64,000 bases of DNA from JAFGOM01 sp964605795 (GTDB lineage: Archaea > Halobacteriota > Methanomicrobia > Methanomicrobiales > Methanospirillaceae). The stretch is taken from NCBI GenBank assembly GCA_964605795.1, contig CAZSDZ010000007.1, positions 14,490 through 78,489 on the forward strand. Direction: 5' to 3'. Position numbers and translations under genes: made by a program. How positions within the stretch are numbered: the stretch's first letter is position 1; the number at the start of each line of letters is the position of its first letter. The notes beneath the pieces were generated by a model. That model had not been told where the DNA came from, searched no databases, and saw nothing but the letters and a program-made list of their open reading frames with translations. Positions 15,854 to 25,381 of this stretch are shown one piece after another.

Positions 15854-17822
15854 ACAGATGAGCAGGTTGCTTATCGTTGCTTCAAAAGAACATTTAGATC
15901 CCGTTATTGCAGAATTATACCGGCATCATGTCTTTCATATCGAGGATTTTGTAGAGGGTGCCAACGAGGATATTAAAGGGGTAAAGATCGGGAATCCAAG
16001 CAAGGGTGCCGACGTTCTCTCGACAGACCTTGTGAGGGTCCGCTCGATAGCATCCACCTTTGAGGTAAAACCTGATACTGTAAAGGGTCTGCAAACAATG
16101 CAGAACTCCGAGATCCGTGGACGAATCCAGGAGGATTTACCAAGAATTGCAAAGGAGGTCGAAGAACTCTTAAGCAGGCGGGCACACCTGGATTCTTCAA
16201 TGAAGGAGTATGAACAGAGAATTGAGCTCTTAAAACCTTTTGTACATTCTCCGGTACCTATCGATATGCTTTCCGGATATGATTCGGTAAGTATCATCGC
16301 AGGAACGTATCCCGGAACCCTGACCCTTGACGTTCCCCATGAAGAGTACAAAGAAACTCTCAAAGGGACAACAACAACGATCCTTGCGGTCAAAAACTCT
16401 GATCTTGCAGAGGTTGAGAAGAAACTTCTGGATGCTTCTTTTCATAAGATTCCGATTCCTGAAGAAGAGGGATCACCCCAGGAACTTATTTACCGGTATG
16501 AGCAGGAGATTGCCGCGTTGCAGCAGAGCATGGATGAAATCTCCCTCAATCTTGCCGATATAAAAGAGAAGCAGAAAGAATTCCTTCTCGCATCTGAAGA
16601 ACTTCTGAGTGCAGATCTGGAAAAGGCAGAAGCACCCCTGTTATTTGCTACAACCGAGCATGCATTTGCGATTGAGGGATGGGTTCCTGCTGAAAACAAG
16701 GATGCATTACAGGAAGATATCCAGAAGGTTACCAGAGGTAACGTCCTTTTATCAGAACTTGATATTGATGATCCCAATAACGGACCCCCTGTCGAGTACA
16801 ACAATCCTGATTTTGCACACCCGACCGAATTATTCATGGACGTCTATTCGCGTCCCCGGTACACTGAGGTAGATCCGAGCCTGCTCATGGCTATCGTGTA
16901 CCCAATAATGTTCGGTCTTATCCTTGGTGATGTCGGGTACGGTCTGATACTGCTTGTTCTCAGTTTTGGTCTCCGTTCTTTCCTTACCGGAAAAGCAGGA
17001 AAGCAGCTCCTTGATGTGTTGCGTAACTGTAGTATAAGCAGTATCTTCTTTGGGATTGTCTTCTCTGAATTCTTTGGTTTCTCATTACCCTGGCATCCGT
17101 TATGGTTGTCCCGTCACTTAAATATCGGTGCATCACCCGAAGCTCATGCAGTTGCGGAAGTATCGCACATCCCTGAGTTACTGGTGCTCTCGATCTGGAT
17201 TGGACTGCTTCATATCACGCTCGGACGACTATGGGGAGCGAGAAATGCAGCAAAGATGGATCATGGACATCACCGTCAGCTTGCAATCTATGCAAACATC
17301 GGCTGGGTCATGGTGATGTGGGGAATCGTCTTTTTAATCTGGTCGTTCTTCCCGATACCGTTCATGATTGATCTCTCGGGTCTTCCGGAGATTGTGAGCG
17401 GCTTAAACGCAGCATCGATTGCCGGTGCACTTATTCTTGTCGTGGGAATTATATTCATCGCACGTGAGAATGTATTAGACCTGATGGAGATACCAACAAT
17501 TATCAGTCATGTTCTTTCCTACACACGTCTGATTGCAGTTGGTCTCTCATCGGTTGCGATTGCAATGGTGACCAATTACATCTCAATCGGGATGATTATC
17601 GGTCCAAATTTTGATTTGAGCGTCTTTGGTATTATTTTCCTGGTTGTTGGTATCATTGTATTCCTTATCGGGCATACCATTAATACCGCACTTGGTATCA
17701 TTGGAGGCGGATTACATCCCCTTCGTTTACATTATGTAGAGTTCTTCACCAAGTTCTATCGTGGTGGAGGAAAAATATACAATCCGTTTGGTAAAGACAG
17801 AAAACTAACAGAAATTGAGTAA
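15840..17822 (+). CDS. ahaI: A-type ATP synthase subunit I (a subunit)
   Basis: 660 residues from ATG 15840, which has AAGGAG in place and matches the conserved beginning MSRLLIVASKEHLDPVI; the frame is open further upstream but that overlaps ahaH. The N-terminal half (about 1-340) is a cytoplasmic alpha/beta and coiled-coil arm that binds the E-H stalks. The C-terminal half has about seven or eight membrane helices forming the ion half-channels. The essential arginine next to the c-ring is visible in SYTRLIAVGLSS as R563. A GDVGYG motif marks the first membrane helices. It works in the cytoplasmic membrane with the K ring to couple ion flow to ATP synthesis. Confidence 0.96.
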   Translation: MFNPKQMSRLLIVASKEHLDPVIAELYRHHVFHIEDFVEGANEDIKGVKIGNPSKGADVLSTDLVRVRSIASTFEVKPDTVKGLQTMQNSEIRGRIQEDLPRIAKEVEELLSRRAHLDSSMKEYEQRIELLKPFVHSPVPIDMLSGYDSVSIIAGTYPGTLTLDVPHEEYKETLKGTTTTILAVKNSDLAEVEKKLLDASFHKIPIPEEEGSPQELIYRYEQEIAALQQSMDEISLNLADIKEKQKEFLLASEELLSADLEKAEAPLLFATTEHAFAIEGWVPAENKDALQEDIQKVTRGNVLLSELDIDDPNNGPPVEYNNPDFAHPTELFMDVYSRPRYTEVDPSLLMAIVYPIMFGLILGDVGYGLILLVLSFGLRSFLTGKAGKQLLDVLRNCSISSIFFGIVFSEFFGFSLPWHPLWLSRHLNIGASPEAHAVAEVSHIPELLVLSIWIGLLHITLGRLWGARNAAKMDHGHHRQLAIYANIGWVMVMWGIVFLIWSFFPIPFMIDLSGLPEIVSGLNAASIAGALILVVGIIFIARENVLDLMEIPTIISHVLSYTRLIAVGLSSVAIAMVTNYISIGMIIGPNFDLSVFGIIFLVVGIIVFLIGHTINTALGIIGGGLHPLRLHYVEFFTKFYRGGGKIYNPFGKDRKLTEIE

Positions 17823-17839
17823 ATTAGGAGTTATGTAGT

Positions 17840-18118
17840 ATGACATCTGGAGCAGAAACAATGGCAGTAGAAGTAGCAGCACAGAATCTTGAAGCAATAG
17901 CAGCAGGTTCCGCAGGTCTTAAGGCAGTAGGTGCCGGCCTTGCGGTTGGTCTGGCTGGTATCGGTTCAGGGCTTGGTGAGATGGGTATCGGTGCAGCAGC
18001 AATGGGTGCAGTTGCAGAGAACAAAGAAATATTTGGTCTTGCATTGCTGTTCACCGTTCTTCCTGAAACAATCGTCATATTTGGTCTTGTGGTTGCACTC
18101 CTTCTCCTGTTCTCCTGA
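17840..18118 (+). CDS. ahaK: A-type ATP synthase subunit K (c-ring proteolipid)
   Basis: 92 residues: a short polar head of about 25 residues and two helices (about 28-58 and 65-91), a single hairpin. The ion-binding carboxylate is E76 in LPETIVIFG, the normal helix-2 motif. Helix 1 has GSGLGEMGIG, with a second acidic residue, E47, where many c-type subunits carry G-x-G or Gln. The subunit assembles into the rotating ring facing subunit I. The specificity (sodium or proton) cannot be settled from the sequence. AGGAG lies about nine bases before the start. Confidence 0.93.
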   Translation: MTSGAETMAVEVAAQNLEAIAAGSAGLKAVGAGLAVGLAGIGSGLGEMGIGAAAMGAVAENKEIFGLALLFTVLPETIVIFGLVVALLLLFS

Positions 18119-18135
18119 ATTAACGGGGATACATC

Positions 18136-18711
18136 ATGGGACTGGAAGCAGTCATTGCAGAGATACAGGAGAAAGGTCGGGCTGAGGCTAAAGTCATTAC
18201 AGACGATGCTGATGCCAGGGTCAGATCGATCCTGGATGCAGCGAACGAGAGAGCAAACGAGATCCGGACTGGTGCGAGGGAAGAGGTTGAAAAGACAGTC
18301 TCTCACATGATAACCCAGGAGGAGGCGGCTGGTGGTTTAATCGTAAAACGTGAGGTCCTGAACGCAAAGAAAGAACTTCTTGACGATGTTTTTTCCCAAA
18401 CGCTGGAACAGATACATGGGTTTGACAACAGTCTTCACAAAAAGATCATCAGTTCACTCCTTGATACGGCAAAACAGGAGATATCCGGCGGAACAGTCCG
18501 GTGTAATGAACGGGATAAACCCGTTCTAACCGAGATTCTGGCCCAGCCTGCCTATGCTGGTTATACCTGTGGTCCTGCCATGGATATCGATGGCGGTATT
18601 ATTGTCGAGAGCAAGGATGGTCTGTTTAAATTAGACTATTCTTACAAAACATTCCTGAATATGGTATGGGAATCCGGACTAAAAGATGCGTCTGACATTT
18701 TATTCGGATAA
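18136..18711 (+). CDS. ahaE: A-type ATP synthase subunit E (peripheral stalk)
   Basis: 191 residues. The N-terminal two thirds (1-110) form a charged coiled coil (IAEIQEKGRAEAKVI, ADARVRSIL) that pairs with subunit H. The C-terminal domain carries the conserved GGIIVESKDG segment and sits on top of the catalytic head. Length and domain order match archaeal subunit E. It lies 17 bases after ahaK, in the normal operon position, and ahaC follows after a 14-base gap that contains GGGAGG. Confidence 0.95.
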   Translation: MGLEAVIAEIQEKGRAEAKVITDDADARVRSILDAANERANEIRTGAREEVEKTVSHMITQEEAAGGLIVKREVLNAKKELLDDVFSQTLEQIHGFDNSLHKKIISSLLDTAKQEISGGTVRCNERDKPVLTEILAQPAYAGYTCGPAMDIDGGIIVESKDGLFKLDYSYKTFLNMVWESGLKDASDILFG

Positions 18712-18725
18712 CAGGGAGGATACTC

Positions 18726-19781
18726 ATGGTACAGAACAGTAGCGGCCCGGCACCGTATATCTACGTAAGCACACGGCTTCGGGTACGGAAAGCGAAGCTG
18801 CTCCCCCCTGAAGAATATCAGCGCATGCTCAATATGAGCCTCCCGGAGATCATCAGACTGATAGGGGAGACCGAGTACCAGAAAGAAGTGGATGAACTTG
18901 GTGCTTCTTTTGAAGGAATTGATCTCATCGAGGTAGCACTCTCCTGGAATCTTGCCAAAGAATTTCGGAATGTCATTGATATCGCACCTGAGTCTCTTAA
19001 GGAATTTACCCAGGCATACCTGCGGCGGTGGGACATATACAACGTCTTGACGATTCTCCGTGGAAAGATGCAGGGGGTAATACCCAACAAGATAAAGGAG
19101 GTTTTAATTCCGGCAGGTTCTCTTGACCGGTTCACCCTTGACCGGCTCGTTGTTGAAGAGTCAAATGAGCGGATTATTGATGCGCTCAAGATGGAGAAGA
19201 TCCATAAGGTTCTCTCGATGCACTACCAGGATGCAGTAGCATCCGGCTCTTTTGCACGAATGGAGAATGAACTCTATAAAGAGATGTATAAGGATCTCAT
19301 CACCGTTGCACGTCGTGGTGTAAAGGGAGGGAATCAGTTCTTAAAGTATGTTCAGCTTGATATCGATATCACCAATATCAAGACCCTGTTTCGACTGAGA
19401 CAGGATGGCTTTGAGGAAGATGCCCGATCCATGATAATTCCGGGTGGGACCTTTACTCCTGACGAGATCCAGCAGATGAATCAGATGGGTTCACAAAATG
19501 AGGTTATTGATACCCTCGTGGCCCGCATCAAGGCTGAGCCGGTTCTCGAAGCGTTAGAGGATCTCAGGGGTGAAAAACCCTATTATGAGATTGATATTGA
19601 GCTTACAAAGACCCAGCTCGAACAGATGGAGCGTCTGTCAAAGATTAATCCGTTCTCGATTCATCCGATTCTTGTCTACCTTGAGAAGAAGAAGTACGAG
19701 GTCTTGAACTTACGTGCGCTTGCCCGTGGAAAAGAGTCAAAACTCCCGAGCGATATCATCCGGAAGTACCTGGTGGTCTAA
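18726..19781 (+). CDS. ahaC: A-type ATP synthase subunit C
   Basis: 351 residues, close to the usual length. Soluble and helical, with the repeated pattern of subunit C/d (YIYVSTRLRVRKAKLL at the start; YLRRWDIYNVLTILRG in the middle, where the WD-x-x-N-x-x-x-I-L-R motif is diagnostic). It is the funnel-shaped socket linking the central stalk (D, F) to the K ring. The stop at 19779-19781 abuts the ATG of ahaF directly, so the two are tightly co-translated. Confidence 0.95.
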   Translation: MVQNSSGPAPYIYVSTRLRVRKAKLLPPEEYQRMLNMSLPEIIRLIGETEYQKEVDELGASFEGIDLIEVALSWNLAKEFRNVIDIAPESLKEFTQAYLRRWDIYNVLTILRGKMQGVIPNKIKEVLIPAGSLDRFTLDRLVVEESNERIIDALKMEKIHKVLSMHYQDAVASGSFARMENELYKEMYKDLITVARRGVKGGNQFLKYVQLDIDITNIKTLFRLRQDGFEEDARSMIIPGGTFTPDEIQQMNQMGSQNEVIDTLVARIKAEPVLEALEDLRGEKPYYEIDIELTKTQLEQMERLSKINPFSIHPILVYLEKKKYEVLNLRALARGKESKLPSDIIRKYLVV

Positions 19782-20084
19782 ATGGAGATTGCAGTAATAG
19801 GTAACAGTGAGTTCATCCTCGGGTTTCGTCTTGCCGGTATCAACAGGATATATGCAGCTGATACTCTTGAAAAACTGGTCATGCATATTACGCATGTCCT
19901 TGAAGATCCCGAGGTGGGAATTCTCGTGCTCTCGTCTCATGACATGGCACGGGTTCCACAACGGCTCCAGATTACCCTCGAGGAGTCTGTACAGCCCACC
20001 GTCATTGCTCTTGGAGAGGAAGAAGGCGGTATCTCAATGCGGGAGAGAATAAAACGATCAGTGGGTGTTGATTTGTGGAAGTAA
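19782..20084 (+). CDS. ahaF: A-type ATP synthase subunit F
   Basis: 100 residues. A Rossmann-like small subunit starting EIAVIGNSEFILGFRLAGI, the conserved subunit F opening, with a C-terminal helix that inserts in the central stalk. It pairs with subunit D and can regulate ATP hydrolysis. It begins immediately after ahaC and overlaps ahaA by 10 bases. Confidence 0.95.
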   Translation: MEIAVIGNSEFILGFRLAGINRIYAADTLEKLVMHITHVLEDPEVGILVLSSHDMARVPQRLQITLEESVQPTVIALGEEEGGISMRERIKRSVGVDLWK

Positions 20085-21823
20085 AACAGAAAAAAGGAAT
20101 CTTGAAGAGAATTGCAGGGCCGGTTGTCACTGCAGTGAACCTTGATGCTCATATGTATGACGTGGTCAAGGTCGGCGACGAACAGTTGATGGGTGAGGTC
20201 ATCAAGATCTCGGGTGATAATGTTATCATCCAGGTCTATGAAGATACATCAGGTATCAAACCCGGAGAACCGGTTGAGAACACCGGTCTTTCACTCTCTG
20301 TAGAGCTTGGTCCGGGACTCCTGACCAGTATCTACGACGGTATCCAGCGGCCACTTCAGGTTCTTGTTGAGAAGATGGGTAACTTCATTGAACGGGGAGT
20401 TACTGCTCCCGGTCTGTCTCATGATAAGAAATGGGACTTTAAACCGGTTGTAAAGACTGGGGACCAGGTTGGTCCGGGAATTATTATCGGTGAGGTGGTC
20501 GAGACCAATATCGTACACAAGATCATGGTTCCGCCAGCTATCGGAGCAGGCACGGTAAAGGAGATACAATCCGGTTCCTTTACGATAGATGAAGTCATCT
20601 GTGTGCTTGACACCGGGGCAGAGATAACCATGCTCCAGAAATGGCCGGTACGTGTTCCCAGACCGGTTACCGAGAAATTAAATCCTGATATCCCTCTTAT
20701 CACCGGTCAGCGGATCCTTGATGGACTGTTCCCGATCGCAAAAGGGGGTACTGCAGCCATTCCCGGACCTTTCGGGAGTGGTAAGACGGTCACCCAGCAG
20801 GCTCTCGCGAAATGGTCTGATGCTGAGATCGTTGTTTACATCGGCTGTGGAGAGCGTGGAAACGAGATGACAGAGGTTCTTACCGAGTTTCCCGAGCTCG
20901 AAGACCCGAAGACCGGGCGACCCCTCATGGAGAGGACCGTTCTTATCGCCAACACCTCAAACATGCCGGTCGCTGCCCGTGAAGCTTCTGTATATACCGG
21001 AATCACCATCGCAGAGTACTTCCGCGATATGGGCTACGATGTTTCACTCATGGCAGACTCGACATCCCGGTGGGCAGAGGCAATGCGTGAGATCTCATCC
21101 CGTCTTGAGGAGATGCCTGGCGAAGAGGGGTATCCTGCATACCTTGCTGCACGATTATCTGAGTTTTATGAGCGTGCAGGTCGTGTCCATACACTCAATA
21201 AGGATTACGGATCGGTCACGGTTATCGGTGCGGTATCTCCCCCAGGTGGAGATTTCTCAGAGCCGGTTACCCAGAATACCCTGCGTATTGTGAAGTGTTT
21301 CTGGGCTCTCGATGCCAAGTTATCACAACGCCGTCACTTCCCGGCAATTAACTGGCTTGATTCCTACTCGTTATATCTCGAGACCCTCGGACCCTATTAT
21401 GATCAGGAAGTATCTCCTGACTGGAACAAATTGCGTTCATGGGCAATGGGTGTCTTACAGAAAGAAGCGGAATTACAGGAGATCGTACAACTCGTCGGTT
21501 CCGATGCACTGCCTGACGAAGAACAGGTTACCATCGAGGTAGCCCGTATGCTTCGTGAGATATTCCTCCAGCAGAATGCCTTTGATCCGGTAGATACCTT
21601 CTGTGATATGGATAAACAGTTTGCCATCATGAAGGCTATCAAACAATACTCTGACCAGGCATATGCGGCACAGAAAGCCGGTGTCATGACACCCCATATC
21701 ATCGGGCTGAAAGCAAAGAACGATCTTCCACAGATCAAGTTCATCAAGGATTACAAGCCTGAACTTGACCGGATTCTTGCATCGGTTGAGACTGAATTTA
21801 CAAAACTCAGGGAGGCGGTTTAG
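20075..21823 (+). CDS. ahaA: A-type ATP synthase catalytic subunit A
   Basis: 582 residues, normal length and no intein. The start is GTG at 20075 inside the end of ahaF. The N-terminal beta-barrel is followed by the A-type non-homologous insert (about 115-190). The P-loop GPFGSGKT is at about 230-237, with GCGERGNEM (the catalytic Glu region) after it and SRWAEAMRE further on. Three copies alternate with subunit B, and ATP is made or split at the A-B interfaces. The stop directly abuts the ATG of ahaB. Confidence 0.98.
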   Translation: MEVKQKKGILKRIAGPVVTAVNLDAHMYDVVKVGDEQLMGEVIKISGDNVIIQVYEDTSGIKPGEPVENTGLSLSVELGPGLLTSIYDGIQRPLQVLVEKMGNFIERGVTAPGLSHDKKWDFKPVVKTGDQVGPGIIIGEVVETNIVHKIMVPPAIGAGTVKEIQSGSFTIDEVICVLDTGAEITMLQKWPVRVPRPVTEKLNPDIPLITGQRILDGLFPIAKGGTAAIPGPFGSGKTVTQQALAKWSDAEIVVYIGCGERGNEMTEVLTEFPELEDPKTGRPLMERTVLIANTSNMPVAAREASVYTGITIAEYFRDMGYDVSLMADSTSRWAEAMREISSRLEEMPGEEGYPAYLAARLSEFYERAGRVHTLNKDYGSVTVIGAVSPPGGDFSEPVTQNTLRIVKCFWALDAKLSQRRHFPAINWLDSYSLYLETLGPYYDQEVSPDWNKLRSWAMGVLQKEAELQEIVQLVGSDALPDEEQVTIEVARMLREIFLQQNAFDPVDTFCDMDKQFAIMKAIKQYSDQAYAAQKAGVMTPHIIGLKAKNDLPQIKFIKDYKPELDRILASVETEFTKLREAV

Positions 21824-23212
21824 ATGAAGGAATATAAAACAGTCACCCAGATAGCCGGCCCCCTCGTTTTTGTCGAAAAGACCGAACCGGTCGGTTACCA
21901 GGAGCTGGTAAACCTTGTCCTCGCCGACGGTACCGAGAAGCGTGGCCAGGTTCTTGACACCTCAGATGATATCGTGGTGGTACAGGTCTTTGAGACGACT
22001 ACCGGTATCGGAAGGGATACCGGGATCCGGTTTACCGGGGAGACTATCAAGATGCCGGTCGGCAGGGATATGCTCGGTCGTATCCTATCAGGAGCAGGAA
22101 AGCCCAAAGACGGTGGACCTGATATCGTTCCTGAGAAGCGTCTTGAGATAACCGGGGCTGCAATCAATCCCTGGGCCCGCGGATCTCCGCGCCAGTTCAT
22201 CCAGACCGGTATCTCTACGATAGATGCAACAAATACCCTTGTTCGTGGTCAGAAACTTCCGATCTTCTCGGGATCCGGTCTGCCTCACAACGAGATCGCT
22301 CTCCAGATTGCACGACAGGCCAAAGTGCCGGGATCCGACGAACCGTTCGCCGTCGTCTTTGCTGCAATGGGTATCACAAAAGAGGAAGAAAATCAGTTCA
22401 TGGCTGATTTTGAGAGGACCGGTGCATTGGAACATGCTGTGGTCTTCTTAAACTTAGCAGATGACCCGGCAGTTGAGCGTATTATCACTCCCCGGCTGGC
22501 TCTGACCACTGCAGAATATCTGGCATTTGAGCTGGATTATCATGTCCTGGTTATTCTCACCGATATGACCAATTATTGTGAGGCACTTCGTCAGATTGGT
22601 GCTGCACGTGAAGAAGTTCCCGGTCGTCGCGGGTATCCCGGGTACATGTATACCGACCTAGCATCCATCTATGAGCGTGCCGGTATTATCAAGGGCAAAA
22701 CAGGTTCAGTGACGCAGCTCTCCATCCTTACCATGCCGGGAGATGACATCACCCATCCCATTCCTGATCTGTCTGGGTACATCACCGAGGGTCAGATCGT
22801 GGTGAACCGTGAACTGCACCGGAAAGGAATTTATCCTCCGATCAATGTTCTTCCTTCCCTTTCGCGTCTCATGAACCTTGGTATCGGGAAAGGATTTACC
22901 CGTGAGGATCATAAGAAGGTCTCTGACCAGATGTATGCAGGATATGCAGAGGGTGTGGACCTTCGTGGTCTCGTTGCTATCGTTGGAAAGGATGCCTTAT
23001 CAGATCGTGACCGCGGTTTCCTTGAGTTTGCCGATCTCTTTGAGAACCGGTTTGTACGACAGGGTCATGATGAGGACAGAACGATTGCAGAGTCACTTGA
23101 TCTCGGTTGGGATCTGCTTTCGAATCTGCCTGAAGAGCAGCTGGTCAGGATTGATCGCGAGACGATTGAGAAGTACCATCCCAAGTACAGGAAAGCCAGT
23201 ACAGGTGCGTGA
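21824..23212 (+). CDS. ahaB: A-type ATP synthase regulatory subunit B
   Basis: 462 residues. Homologous to subunit A, but the P-loop region is degenerate (FSGSGLPHNEIALQIARQ, about 146-163), the usual mark of the non-catalytic subunit. AREEVPGRRGYPGYMYTDLA and the arginine-finger region are intact. It forms the hexameric head with subunit A. GGGAGG lies before the ATG inside the end of ahaA. Confidence 0.98.
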   Translation: MKEYKTVTQIAGPLVFVEKTEPVGYQELVNLVLADGTEKRGQVLDTSDDIVVVQVFETTTGIGRDTGIRFTGETIKMPVGRDMLGRILSGAGKPKDGGPDIVPEKRLEITGAAINPWARGSPRQFIQTGISTIDATNTLVRGQKLPIFSGSGLPHNEIALQIARQAKVPGSDEPFAVVFAAMGITKEEENQFMADFERTGALEHAVVFLNLADDPAVERIITPRLALTTAEYLAFELDYHVLVILTDMTNYCEALRQIGAAREEVPGRRGYPGYMYTDLASIYERAGIIKGKTGSVTQLSILTMPGDDITHPIPDLSGYITEGQIVVNRELHRKGIYPPINVLPSLSRLMNLGIGKGFTREDHKKVSDQMYAGYAEGVDLRGLVAIVGKDALSDRDRGFLEFADLFENRFVRQGHDEDRTIAESLDLGWDLLSNLPEEQLVRIDRETIEKYHPKYRKASTGA

Positions 23213-23218
23213 AGGTCC

Positions 23219-23848
23219 GTGGCGCTCAAAGATATCAAGCCAACCCGGTCTGAGCTGATAAGTATCAAGAAGAAGATCAAGCTCAGCCAGAATGGCTATA
23301 AAATCCTTAAAATGAAGCGCGATGGACTGATTCTTGAATTTTTCAAGGTGCTTGGACAGGCGAAGGACAGTCGTGGTGCCCTCCTTGTGAAGTATGCACG
23401 GGCCCAGGAGATGATGGCAATTGCAAACACGGTGGAGGGTTCCATCAAGGTAAAGGCTGCTGCCTTATCAGTCCAGGAAAAACCAGACATCACGCTCAAA
23501 AATAAGAATGTTATGGGTGTTGTTGTCCCAAAGATTGACTCTAACAAGGTCAGGAAAGGGATTGCAGACCGGGGATATGGAATACTTGGAACCAGTCCGG
23601 TGATAGATGAAGTTGCGACATCCTTTGAGGAGCTCGTTGAGGCGATTATCGAGAGTGCAGAGATCGAGACTACCATGAAACGTCTCTTGAACGAGATTGA
23701 AGGAACAAAGAGACGTGTCAATGCACTGGAATTTAAGGTAATCCCTGAACTGTCGGAAGCACGGGATTTCATCAAGATGCGGCTTGATGAGATGGAACGT
23801 GAGGAGCTCTTCCGTCTGAAGCGGATTAAGGCCAGGAACGAATCTTAA
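23219..23848 (+). CDS. ahaD: A-type ATP synthase subunit D (central stalk)
   Basis: 209 residues, two long helices with a small middle domain, as expected for the rotor shaft inside the A3B3 head. Typical sequence: KPTRSELISIKKKIKL at the start and RRVNALEFKVIPEL near the end. The start is GTG at 23219, 6 bases after ahaB, with AAGG just upstream. It is the last gene of the operon; a separate ahaG, seen in some Methanosarcina operons, is not present. Confidence 0.95.
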   Translation: MALKDIKPTRSELISIKKKIKLSQNGYKILKMKRDGLILEFFKVLGQAKDSRGALLVKYARAQEMMAIANTVEGSIKVKAAALSVQEKPDITLKNKNVMGVVVPKIDSNKVRKGIADRGYGILGTSPVIDEVATSFEELVEAIIESAEIETTMKRLLNEIEGTKRRVNALEFKVIPELSEARDFIKMRLDEMEREELFRLKRIKARNES

Positions 23849-23878
23849 ATCCTTTTCTCTTCCGTTTTTCTGAAGGTT

Positions 23879-23911
23879 CCCGGATTCCTTATTTTAAAAT
23901 AGGGAATCGGG
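23879..23911 (+). terminator. Stem-loop after the ATP synthase operon
   Basis: CCCGGATTCC and GGGAATCGGG form an imperfect stem around the self-complementary core TATTTTAAAATA, 31 bases past the ahaD stop. Likely the operon terminator. The following 180 bases before the kinase gene contain no convincing gene. Confidence 0.5.
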
Positions 23912-24095
23912 AGTCATTTGATAGTATGACGAGAAAAGGGAGAAAGGAAGTGCTGGTTCGTCTACCCCCGGATGAATATCTATTTCCATCTCCGAAAGAA
24001 CCTATATCACATCGTTTGCAGGTTTAACAGGGACCAGACCTGAACAGTTCCTGATCCGGTACCGGTGCGATGGCATACCCGACCTACGAGCTGAG

Positions 24096-25337
24096 ATGTA
24101 TCTTATGGCGAATCTTATGGCTATCCAGACTATTGATACGATTAAACCAGCCGGAAAAACAGTGCTTCTGAGGGTTGATTTTAACTCTCCCATGGATCCA
24201 CAGGCTGGAATGATTCTTGATGACAAACGGTTCCGGGAGCATCTTCGGACCATCCGTGCCCTTAAGGATTCCCGGTGTATCATTGTGACCCACCAGAGCA
24301 GACCCGGGAAAAAGGATTTCACCCCGCTTAAAGTCCATGCTGAGCGGCTCAGTACACTGCTGGGCTTCCCGGTACGGTATATTGATGATATATTCGGCAC
24401 ACATGCCCAAAATGCAGTAGTCTCCATGGTTCCGGGCGAAGTACTGATGCTTGAGAATGTACGGTTTAATGCAGAGGAGAATTTGACCTTAAACGGTCCC
24501 GAAGCAGCCAAAACCATCCTCATTAATCGCCTTGCCCGGATGGCTGATATCTTTGTCAACGATGCGTTTGGAACCGCTCATCGTTCCCAGCCGACTATGG
24601 TCGGACTGCCTGAAGTGATGCCGAGTGCAGCAGGTCTTCTCATGAAAGATGAGATAGAGGCTCTTTCACGGGTCTTCTCTGATGCGCCCAGGCCAGTGAT
24701 GTTTATCCTCGGGGGCACCAAGGTCGATGACTCATTATCGGTTGCCGAGCATGTATTAGCAGAAGGGTTTGCAGATTCTGTTCTCATGACCGGAGTTGTG
24801 GCAAATATTTTCCTTGTTGCGAGCGGGTACAACATCGGGATCCCGTCCCGTGGTCTCATCACCACGTTGGGATATGATTCCCTTATCCCGAAAGCGGGTG
24901 ATCTGTTAACAAGGTATACGGATACGATCCTTCTCCCGTCTCACGTTGCTGTCAAAAAAGATGGCGCACGCGTTGAGTTTTTAATCTCAGAGATCCCTGT
25001 CGATTGTCCGGTACTTGATATCGGTGTTGAATCGATTGCACCCCTCTGTGATCGTATTGCATCATCGGGTACGGTTGTCTTAAACGGCCCTGCAGGTCTT
25101 TTTGAGGAACCGGATTTCTCTCTTGGAACGTATCATATCATCAAGGCAGCATCCGGTGCTGCATTCTCGGTAGTCGGTGGCGGACATACCGCAGCAGTCA
25201 TTGAGAAGATCGGATACAATACACGGTTTTCTCATATATCAACCGGTGGTGGTGCCTGTATTGCATTTCTCACTGGTAAACCGCTTCCTGCCATCGCAGC
25301 TCTTGAGAAGAGCAGTGAGAAGTATTTTGGCAGGTAA
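24096..25337 (+). CDS. pgk: Phosphoglycerate kinase
   Basis: 413 residues. It interconverts 1,3-bisphosphoglycerate + ADP and 3-phosphoglycerate + ATP, here mainly for gluconeogenesis. The substrate motif RVDFNSP is at 26-32, and TVLNGPAGLFE and VVGGGHTAA mark the nucleotide-binding domain. Three in-frame ATGs (24096, 24105, 24117) are possible; the family usually begins a few residues before the IKPAGKTVLLRVDFN stretch, so 24105 or 24117 may be the true start. It stands alone between the ATP synthase operon and a receiver protein 44 bases downstream. Confidence 0.95.
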   Translation: MYLMANLMAIQTIDTIKPAGKTVLLRVDFNSPMDPQAGMILDDKRFREHLRTIRALKDSRCIIVTHQSRPGKKDFTPLKVHAERLSTLLGFPVRYIDDIFGTHAQNAVVSMVPGEVLMLENVRFNAEENLTLNGPEAAKTILINRLARMADIFVNDAFGTAHRSQPTMVGLPEVMPSAAGLLMKDEIEALSRVFSDAPRPVMFILGGTKVDDSLSVAEHVLAEGFADSVLMTGVVANIFLVASGYNIGIPSRGLITTLGYDSLIPKAGDLLTRYTDTILLPSHVAVKKDGARVEFLISEIPVDCPVLDIGVESIAPLCDRIASSGTVVLNGPAGLFEEPDFSLGTYHIIKAASGAAFSVVGGGHTAAVIEKIGYNTRFSHISTGGGACIAFLTGKPLPAIAALEKSSEKYFGR

Positions 25338-25381
25338 ATTCAAAATACAAGGCATAAAGATTCTTTTTCGGTGAGATAATC

